From Euglena gracilis (Eukaryota > Euglenida > Euglenophyceae > Euglenales), in contig CP154954.1 of NCBI GenBank assembly GCA_039621445.1, positions 11,464,716 through 11,528,715 on the forward strand: 64,000 bases of DNA. The letters are read 5' to 3'. How positions within the stretch are numbered: position 1 is the first letter of the stretch; each line of letters starts with the position of its first letter. Under the pieces are notes generated by a model that saw nothing but the letters and a program-made list of their open reading frames with translations, did no database searches and was not told where the DNA came from. Position numbers and translations under genes: made by a program. Positions 59,357 through 64,000 of the stretch are shown here, one piece after another.

Positions 59357-61455
59357 GGATGGATGTGTGTATATATATATACACACACACACATCCATAC
59401 AGTATATATGCATATATGGTAGTAGTAGTAATACCGACAAGCAAAACAGCATTAAAACAAAGTCACGGAAATACAAACAAAAGCGAGGCAGTGGAGACAG
59501 GGCAATAAATCCGCCGGGCTATACCACCAGCCATGGGTGAGGGTGCGGTTCACGTCGCGGCCGAACAGAATGGTGCTCAGCGTCAGGGAGTCCAGCTGGA
59601 GGTCGTCCAGGACCTCCGCTCCGCTGATGTTGGTGGGGAGGTACTTGTCCGGGGAGAGGTCGGGGGGCCAGGGGGGCTGGGCCACATCCAACAGCCTCCT
59701 GGCAGTCGGGGGGGGGGGGACGGACACCTCCAGCCTGAACCCAGACACCCCTGGCATATCGAGCCCGCCGACCCAAACAATTTCCCCTGTCATTGGATGC
59801 TGGACGGGGTGTGGATTTTTCTTTTGTCCTGCCACTCCCCACCTGACCAAAATCGGGGGGAGGGGCATAGGAAATCACCTGAAAACTTGAAATGCAAAAA
59901 ATGCAAAAAATGCCCAAAAATGTCAAAAATGAGCGGTTGCCAAAAAAATGTAACCCCCCCAAAATTGCATGTGATTTAATAAACCTCCACAGAATGCATT
60001 TTTTTGCTTCAAAGGGCTTCAAATCCCCCAATGTAACACAAACAGACAGTTTCTGGGTCAGTTGCTGGAAGTCTCCAGGTGGGTGTATCTTTTCAGGGGA
60101 AATATAAATATGCAATACAAAGAAATGCAAACAACAACAACGAAGAAGTGTAAGAAAATGCAAAAAAAATGCAAATTCTGTATAACTTCCTTCGGAATTG
60201 TAGGGTTGAATTAGGGTTGTAATCCTTCTGCTGGAGAGGACTTTGCAAAATATTCACTTCCTACAGGAAATGTTTTCACGTTGCAACATCATTTGGTGCA
60301 TGTGCATGCACCAAATTGCATTATTGGGGTTTGGTGCATGGTTCGGACAATTATTTGCACTTTTCTCAACCAGGTGCCTTGTGCTTTAGGGTGCCCTGGG
60401 GGGGTTTTGGTCCCGAAAGTGACGTGGTTGGTTTCCCCGGCTGCATTCGCTGAAATTTAATTATGGAACTGTGCAAATTCGACATTGGTCCAAAAAGTGT
60501 AGTACAGACTTTCAGTTATTGGTGGTGGATAAATTTGCCTGTGCAAATCCCCCCCAAAATCGGCGAGGCAGAATATGCAAAAAGTGCAGAAATGCAACTT
60601 TTCTCACTTTTTTTTTTATGATGAAAAAATGCAAATCATGTGGCTTATGTATTTCCCCCGATCTTTTCTTGAATGACCCCAGCACAAAAATACAGCATTT
60701 CTGGATTCCCAAAAACAAAAGAAAATGTTTTCCTGTGCCATGTGGTCGAAGGTGGCATTTCGGATGCTTTTACAAGTAACTCACTGTCCCTGATGCCTCA
60801 TGACTTTGGGTGGGTCTTAAATCTGGGTCTTCTTTTGGACATGAGCTCGGTCACCGCGCGGGCGGGGGGATCTGTTATATTTTTTTTTGCGGGTGGGGTG
60901 GGGGAGGGGTGCATTTTTCACCCTAGCGAAAATACTTGTTACTCCAGATTCATTAAACATTTTCAGCAAAAAAAAGGGAAGCATAAACAAAACAGTGATT
61001 TTTTTTAAAATTTTCCACAAGTCGTAAACCCTCCAAAAAGCCCAAAAACAAAACAGAATGAACAGAAACTTGCATAATGACAGGATTGACTGCCCAGTTT
61101 GCATGCTCCAACAGCAACAAATAACACAATATATACACCAACAATAACAATACAAAAATAATCAACAGAGGGGAATATGCAATTTCCAATTGTTTGGAAA
61201 CTCGGTACAAGAAATTTTTTTTTGGCTGGACGCCTGTTGTTCAATCTCACCCACCTTAGGGTCTTGGCGTGGTCTTGGGTGCCCAAAACTGACTGACATT
61301 CGACCCTTCCCCAAGCCAGTGGTCTCCAGTTTCGAGGCGGCGCCATGGGCCAGGGGGTCATGGCCCCCCTGGGCGATGCATGTGGCGGGGAGGACGAGGA
61401 GCAGGACCAGCACGCTGCTGGCCCGGTGGGAGAGGGCCCCACAGCACCCGGTCAT
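36783..61455 (-). CDS. Tweety-like (plant TTYH-type) multi-span membrane protein, at least 17 exons
   Basis: Gene-level entry. Exon 1 (61455-61255) gives a signal peptide. Later exons give a luminal part with N-glycosylation sites, a [14 protein letters not shown] motif, a TM helix running into RACCCCFVC, and more TM segments separated by a luminal region with NNTT. Next comes the signature LLACAL + [20 protein letters not shown], then a Cys-rich luminal exon. A final TM helix is followed by a short basic tail ending in TAA. Plant tweety-like proteins show the same order: YWasv..t, CC-rich loop, ..C..TDtCvAMdeW, a luminal CSFV..C..L..Y segment, last TM. Animal tweety proteins are anion channels or lipid-handling proteins; the plant function is unclear to me. 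Phase agrees across 55350-54206-53740-53115-52239, 50205-48150-46172 and 43608-40033-38678-36783. Gaps remain around exons 2-5 and between 46172 and 43758. Confidence 0.7.
37652..38510. repeat. 436-bp direct tandem duplication (two copies)
   Basis: CAAATGCTTGATCTTTTGG at 37652 recurs at 38088; about 420 bp after each are almost identical, with only small differences (TTTCGTTAACG versus TTTCAGTTAACG; GAGAGAT versus GAGGGGT). It lies in the last intron of the tweety-like gene, between 38678 and 36812. Confidence 0.95.
38678..38791 (-). CDS. Tweety-like exon: last TM helix
   Basis: Acceptor TTTGTTCCAG|ATG, donor AAAAAG|GTGCGC, exactly 38 codons in phase 0. [20 protein letters not shown] then [18 protein letters not shown]: one TM helix plus the start of a basic cytosolic tail. 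Confidence 0.85.
39845..39960. repeat. Fragment of the AAAACCAGTCA element subtype
   Basis: GACTGGTCTCCGGGGGGTGG, AAAACCAGTCAGCCCC and GGTCGGCCAGTGACC match the arms of 43262-43580 and 51011-51349. Confidence 0.5.
40033..40089 (-). CDS. Tweety-like exon: [19 protein letters not shown]
   Basis: Acceptor GCTGTTCAG|GCC, donor GAGGAG|GTTTGTC, exactly 19 codons in phase 0. It matches the ...LL.CsfV....C..L..Y segment just before the last TM helix of plant members. Confidence 0.7.
40465..40800. mobile_element. Hairpin-family element, GGCTTGTATGGGAA ends
   Basis: GGCTTGTATGGGAAATC (40488) and GCTTCCCATACAACCC (40770) are inverted. A CTTAAAAAGAAGG end lies to the left at 40460, with a GGCGCGAAAAGCGCC hairpin in the middle. 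Confidence 0.5.
42009..42249. mobile_element. Hairpin-family element, GCTTGTGCTTACC ends (copy 2)
   Basis: Same terminal repeats and internal order (CATTGAAAATGGCC, GGTGCCTTCGGCGCCGG, GGGTGCCTGCTATGGGCAGG) as 35029-35335, so a true repeat family. Confidence 0.8.
43262..43580. mobile_element. Hairpin-family element, AAAACCAGTCA subtype
   Basis: ACCGACCCCCGGGGGG left and GGGGGGTCGGTCAGTGC right, outer CAAT...ATTG, and several AAACCAGTCAGTCACT units on both arms. It lies close to the GC donor at 43607. Confidence 0.6.
43608..43758 (-). CDS. Tweety-like Cys-rich luminal exon, followed by a GC donor
   Basis: Acceptor [43 protein letters not shown], then [14 protein letters not shown]. Six closely spaced Cys suggest disulfides. 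Joining LIDSLQ to [10 protein letters not shown] of the next exon needs a GC donor (CTGCAG|GCGTGT); the nearby GT sites break the frame. Confidence 0.7.
43796..43826. repeat. (AAAAG)n microsatellite
   Basis: Six AAAAG units. Confidence 0.9.
45905..46171. repeat. (CA)n / (CGCA)n microsatellite abutting a splice donor
   Basis: CA with ACGC and CCCACA blocks; its right end at 46171 is the first intron base on the coding strand. Confidence 0.97.
46172..46260 (-). CDS. Tweety-like exon: [19 protein letters not shown]
   Basis: Acceptor GCTGCAG|TG in the phase left by the previous exon. [18 protein letters not shown] then a Val run coded by a (GGT)n repeat. The donor TTGGA|GTGTGTG is the first unit of a long (GT)n tract. 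Hydrophobic but partly repeat-derived, so moderate confidence. Confidence 0.5.
47000..47218 (+). other. Plus-strand open frame, WD-repeat-like look, unassigned
   Basis: Frame [20 protein letters not shown] then [16 protein letters not shown] runs plus-strand inside a tweety-like intron. GKITVLDW is reminiscent of a WD40 strand. There are no convincing splice sites and no start context; perhaps a decayed retrocopy. Weakly supported. Confidence 0.2.
48150..48245 (-). CDS. Tweety-like exon: [20 protein letters not shown]
   Basis: Acceptor CCTCCTGCAG|TG, donor [35 protein letters not shown] then [10 protein letters not shown] matches the TM-to-lumen junction with the conserved C-x-AMD element of plant tweety-like proteins. 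Confidence 0.8.
50205..50318 (-). CDS. Tweety-like TM exon: [17 protein letters not shown]
   Basis: Frame [20 protein letters not shown] then [16 protein letters not shown], ending at GCGCCC|GTGTGTC. Its phase-1 end joins the next exon exactly (LLACA-L-VWCAIAV). No AG lies at a usable distance upstream in this frame (none between 50410 and 50318), so the 5' edge is unresolved. Confidence 0.65.
50427..50640. repeat. Minisatellite of about 50-bp units with TTCGAGAATTCG palindromes
   Basis: Five inexact units of TTTTTTCGAGAATTCGAAAA then GCGCAAAATG-type spacer. Each unit contains a TTCGARAATTCGAA near-palindrome. Confidence 0.85.
50641..50992. other. Intron stretch without recognised feature
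   Basis: Ordinary AT-leaning intron sequence of the tweety-like gene. I see nothing beyond a CCAGCC-rich patch just before the element at 51011. Confidence 0.3.
51011..51349. mobile_element. Hairpin-family element, CCATACCATTGCTTA ends
   Basis: CCATACCATTGCTTACCGACC at 51011 and TTAAGCAATGGTATGG at 51334 are inverted. Inner CCGACCGCCCGGGGGGTC arms, AAAACCAGTCAATCACT units and a GGCGCTTTCGGCGCC hairpin. Confidence 0.8.
52239..52334 (-). CDS. Tweety-like exon: [19 protein letters not shown]
   Basis: Acceptor GAAACCAG|C, donor TTCTG|GTGTGC. Frame [20 protein letters not shown] then [11 protein letters not shown]: an amphipathic helix running into the start of a TM segment. Confidence 0.7.
53115..53149 (-). 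CDS. Tweety-like 35-nt exon: [11 protein letters not shown]
   Basis: Acceptor GTCCCGCAG|GTC, donor CGGAC|GTGATC. Phase 0 in and 2 out; it splices in frame to CTGCGTCAG of the next exon. The alternative frame [11 protein letters not shown] is open for longer but breaks phase. Confidence 0.5.
53740..53820 (-). CDS. Tweety-like exon: [19 protein letters not shown]
   Basis: Acceptor TTAAAAGCAG|CCT, donor GTGGTG|GTGAGTGG, 27 codons, phase 0 at both ends. The AG acceptor belongs to the terminal repeat of the hairpin element that fills the intron. Another frame ([11 protein letters not shown]) is open, so the frame depends on phase. Confidence 0.6.
53818..54148. mobile_element. Hairpin-family element occupying most of an intron
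   Basis: Ends GGCTGCTTTTAAGACC and GACTTAAAAAAAAAAAGCC; poly-C/poly-G arms, a GGCGCTTCGCGGCC hairpin and an internal TATGGAGGCCATACC palindrome. The intron (54205-53821) is 385 nt and the element about 330 of it; its terminal CAG is the 3' splice site. Confidence 0.75.
54206..54259 (-). CDS. Tweety-like 54-nt exon: [18 protein letters not shown]
   Basis: Acceptor CCGTCTCAG|TTC, donor CTGCAG|GTCAGC, 18 codons in phase 0 at both ends; predicted helical luminal segment. Confidence 0.75.
55207..55350 (-). CDS. Tweety-like exon: TM then NNTT luminal segment
   Basis: Acceptor CATTCCCAG|AGC, donor ACGCAG|GTCCGCC, exactly 48 codons. [16 protein letters not shown], hydrophobic [17 protein letters not shown], then [15 protein letters not shown] with a sequon. 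Confidence 0.8.
55437..55555. repeat. AT-rich degenerate tandem repeat
   Basis: TATTAATATTATAAATA units, about 30 bp period, in an intron. Confidence 0.8.
55606..55745 (-). CDS. Tweety-like exon: CCCKGCC and second hydrophobic helix
   Basis: Frame [20 protein letters not shown] then [22 protein letters not shown]. It combines a second Cys cluster with a 16-residue hydrophobic segment. Edges are approximate: no good in-phase donor joins it to the next exon. A hairpin element (55816-56036) lies just upstream in the intron. Confidence 0.55.
55816..56036. mobile_element. Hairpin-family element, GGCTTCTTCTTAAGACC ends
   Basis: Left AGGCTTCTTCTTAAGACC, right GACTTAAAAGAATAG; poly-C/G arms and GGTCGGCTCCGGACCGACC palindrome. 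Lies between tweety-like exons 56184 and 55745. Confidence 0.7.
56184..56375 (-). CDS. Tweety-like exon: TM1 and CCCC cytosolic loop
   Basis: Acceptor CGTCCAG|CA or CAACAG|AG. The frame contains [20 protein letters not shown] then [22 protein letters not shown] helix followed by a Cys cluster suggests palmitoylation at the membrane face. The donor is placed at TTTTA|GTTTTG. Confidence 0.7.
56416..56500. repeat. (TA)n / (TATG)n microsatellite
   Basis: About 85 bp. Confidence 0.95.
57012..57156 (-). CDS. Tweety-like exon: [16 protein letters not shown] before first TM
   Basis: Acceptor TTTTGTAG|GAA; frame [20 protein letters not shown] then VLTGIWPG. The W-K-x-Y-x-WSV pattern sits where plant members have hYWaSv-fT. 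The 3' edge is uncertain. Confidence 0.6.
57257..57945. repeat. ATGC/ATGT arrays around TTTATTATTTGG G-tract repeats
   Basis: A short (ATGC)n at 57257-57310, then AAATAATAAACCCCCCC / GGTTTATTATTTGG repeated seven or more times up to 57715, then (ATGT/ATGC)n to 57945. Confidence 0.85.
57992..58184. mobile_element. Foldback (MITE-like) element, near-perfect 193-bp palindrome
   Basis: TAATCCGGGGGGTCATAATAG at the left end and CTATTCTGAACCCCCGGATTA at the right. The arms carry GCGTTAGTGATGGAATAGGG and its complement, and TTAGGTGCGCGACTTAGGC and its complement. It sits in an ATGT/AT microsatellite region. Same family as 15952-16104. Confidence 0.85.
58183..58250. repeat. (AT)n then (ATGT)n
   Basis: Immediately follows the foldback element. 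Confidence 0.9.
59062..59400. repeat. Compound TACA / CA / TA microsatellite
   Basis: Alternating blocks of CATA, CA and TA over 340 bp in a tweety-like intron. Confidence 0.95.
59528..59698 (-). CDS. Tweety-like luminal exon with NIS and NRT glycosylation sites
   Basis: Acceptor CGACTGCCAG|G after a 12-base C tract, donor GGCTG|GTGGTATAG. Frame [20 protein letters not shown] then [31 protein letters not shown]. Two sequons suit a lumenal/extracellular position. The phase does not match exon 1, so an exon may be missing; a donor at GAC|GTGAACC is an alternative end. Confidence 0.6.
61255..61455 (-). CDS. Tweety-like exon 1: signal peptide
   Basis: ATG at 61455, 67 codons. [14 protein letters not shown] leads into the hydrophobic core [14 protein letters not shown], with cleavage likely after CIA or QGG, then a hydrophilic luminal stretch. 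The donor CCTAAG|GTGGGTGAG is a strong consensus. Confidence 0.8.
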
Positions 61456-64000
61456 GGCTGCATGTGGCCGAGCCCTGGGGGCGAAGCAGGCGCGGTTGGA
61501 GGTAGGAGATATCACAGAAACACATAATATGTTACATATTATGTACAGATAAAAAATTGTGAATAATATCATATATATTATATATAATATTATATATTAT
61601 ATATATATTATCTATTATTACTACAATAATTCAATGTAATATATACATATATTTTATATGCACATACATATTGTACAATTATATATGTATGTATATTGTA
61701 TAATACATAATATATATACAAACTATAACACATAAATTTATTTATAATATATATTTTATTTATACATATTTAAATTCTACTACTAATTAATTTATAACTT
61801 ATATAATATATATAATATATATACTATATATAATATATAATATATATAATATATATAAAAAATAATATACATATACACACACACACACATATATATACAT
61901 ATATACATATATGGTAGCTCCCCACTATATGGCCCCCCCAGGGGGGGCAAGAAGGGGGAGAAGGGGGGGGGGTAGTATGGTGGGACCCGCGTCCGACCTT
62001 CGGGGAAAGTCGGGGTTATTTTTTGGAATGGGGTTAGATGCGCGACCGGCGTACCGGAGGGCTCCCGTTTTGGGAAAGTTAGGGAGAATTTGGGCCGCAT
62101 TCCGGACGAATCGGGGCTGAATTGAGGCCAAATTTGGACGTTTTTAGGCAAAAATGCGTTTTCAAAAAACTTCCGAAAGGGGGACCTAACTTCCGGCCCA
62201 ACTTGGTACCCAAAATTGGCAGATTATCGGCGCGCCGATCCGAACCCTAACCCTATTCCCAAAATTAAGCGGGAACCCTTCCCGGATCCGCCGCCGGCGG
62301 GCCGGAAACCGCGCGTTCCCCTGGCACCGCGGGACCGAAAGGTCGAAACGTGGAACCCGGGTCCCACCATACGACCCCCCCCCTACTCCCCACTACTTGG
62401 CCCCCCCCTGGGGGGGCCACATAGTGAGGAGCTGCCGTATATTACATGATACACATGTATGATATGTGATTATAATATTTATTATGCAACATATAACATA
62501 GATTATTCAAAATATAATATATAGTGTATAAAATACAATATATAATACATAATATATATTTTTTTGCATAATATATAATACATAGTACGTAATACATGTT
62601 ATATATTATGATATATATTATTATTAGATGTCGTTACATTGTGTGTTTATTTGTTTATGTTATTTATTATGTTATATATTATGTTATATGTATTATGTGA
62701 AACATTTTTGTTATTACTTATATTATGGGTTGGGGGAGGCGGGCCGTGTGGGAGAGGTCCAGGGGAAGAATACCTAGAAGCGGATTACGCCCTCCCCCTC
62801 CCCCCCGGCACACAACGCCTGTTGTTAGCCCAATGTTGGGGTTAATGTGGCCAACGTTGCATTCCCCCCTCCCGGCAGCGTCCAACAGGAAAGGCCAGAG
62901 GAAGGGGGGATTGACTTGCCCCCCACTTGGGAGGTGGGGGGTTGGTCGGACTGCCATGGCTCCGCTCAGAAACACCTTCAACGGTGTTTGAACTCGGAAT
63001 TAGGGGCCTTGGAAACCAGGGGTGGGTGGTGGTTGACCCCCCACCACCCATCAGGTTTCGGGGATTCCCGTTTTCCTTGTGTCCCAGGGCTTTGAATGCC
63101 CAGCTTTCTTTTCGTCTTTTCTTTCTTGCCGTGTTGTTCCTCCACCCTGCGGTGGGTGCCTGCTCTTGGCAAGCACACACCAAAAGGCAGAGAAGGCTCG
63201 AGGACTTTGCAATGGTATTTCAAAACACAACTTGATCCAAAACCTGCACCCCCACCCACAACACAAGGTTCTGGTGATGGTTCCCGCCCCCCCCCCCCAA
63301 AAGTAGGTCCCCAGTCACTGTGCCACTGCGGGCCGCTTGCTTGCTCCAACTGATTTGGGAGGTTTTGGGTAGCCCAGCCGGTGGCCTCGCCGCCAAGAGT
63401 GCAGCCCTCTTCTTGGGGCTGTTACTGAAAATTCTGGGGGGTCTTATTTGGGGGGTGAGCAAAAACCTAACCCTAAATTATTGGATTTTTGCTGAAAACC
63501 CCGGCTGAAAGAAACGTCACGCAGGAGGGTCCAAAAACAGGTCCAACAAAGACGAATTCTGGCAACGAATAAACATTGCCAATTCTATAACATGCAACAG
63601 TGCTCATAATTAAAATAAAAAAAGGTCAAAAAACCACCCACAATTTGGTGGAGGAGTATTTTGGAATCCCCCCGAAATCACCATCATAATTTTGGGGGCA
63701 AATTTTTGGAAAGGTCCACTGTTTCTGAGGGAACTGGGGGCAGGCGAGGTTCGATACAACCGCCCCCCTCCAAATAAGACCCAGGTCTTATTTTGGGTCC
63801 GTTACTGGAAACTCCCAGGGGTTTTAATTTTTTGGGGGGATCTGCTCGATTGTCTGCTCGATTGGCCCGGAGGGGTCTTATTTTTGGGAAGAACCCAATC
63901 TTAGAGCTGGGTCCAGGCCTGAGCTACAGTCCAACTGGGTACCAGAAATTGAATCTGAAAAAAATGCACCAAAAGCGCCAATTGTGCAAAAAAATCGATC
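61456..64000. other. Region upstream of the tweety-like gene
   Basis: AT-rich blocks (61565-61906, 62450-62700) flank a TIR element. Then comes G/C-tract DNA with GGGGTCTTATTT repeats (63430-63890) and a stretch (63010-63075) resembling 37257-37310. No exon is supported. No clear promoter motif. Confidence 0.4.
61909..62442. mobile_element. 534-bp element with ~30-bp terminal inverted repeats in an AT-rich block
   Basis: ATATGGTAGCTCCCCACTAT at 61909 and ATAGTGAGGAGCTGCCGTAT at 62421 are inverted copies with few mismatches. Each is followed inward by GGCCCCCC/GGGGGGCC and by GGTGGGACCCG / GGGTCCCACC. No coding sequence. Confidence 0.8.

Overview
This is a nuclear contig from a photosynthetic eukaryote. 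GC-rich exons of about 35-200 bp sit inside long, AT-leaning introns packed with microsatellites, poly-G/poly-C tracts and small hairpin elements. I see no operon, ribosome-binding site, CRISPR array or prokaryotic gene, and I recognise no tRNA or rRNA. Three multi-exon genes can be assembled by hand, all on the minus strand. Their stop codons (TGA, TAA) fit the standard code. A chloroplast protein and a plant-style membrane protein point to a green-lineage or secondary-plastid alga. One-way gene order and two introns with non-GT donors (GA and GC) recall dinoflagellate genomes. The taxon stays open.

Layout, with genes read right to left. (1) 6782 to 959, continuing off the left edge: a PSB33-like degenerate-Rieske thylakoid protein, five exons in agreeing phases. 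(2) 30276 to 10852: a DEDDh 3'-5' RNA exonuclease of the REX1/REXO/SDN type. Exons 22099-19171 and 18068-17925 carry the catalytic domain. A longer N-terminal part with a basic nuclear-type stretch and a short C-terminal region flank it. (3) 61455 to 36783: a secreted/plasma-membrane type multi-span protein resembling plant tweety-like proteins, at least 17 exons. It has a signal peptide, a luminal region, a Cys-rich cytosolic loop, several TM helices and a short tail ending in TAA. A possible small extra gene, or only its first exons, lies at 9303-8570.

Between exons and genes there are (TATG)n, (CA)n, (TCTG)n, (TTAA)n, (CCATA)n and (AAC)n arrays, AT-rich blocks, a 436-bp tandem duplication, foldback elements of a TAACCCTATTCCAT-containing family, and a large, varied family of hairpin elements. 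The hairpin elements share poly-C/poly-G arms and a GGCGCC-TTYG-GGCGCC centre, but their outermost inverted repeats differ from copy to copy. One of them makes up most of an intron and supplies its 3' splice site.

The genes share no pathway: one acts in the plastid, one in nuclear RNA processing, one at membranes. The main interest is genome architecture: relaxed splice donors, elements acting as introns, and GT-repeats that begin exactly at 5' splice sites. All exon edges were placed by eye from GT/AG signals, reading phase and family resemblance; no transcript or database search was available.
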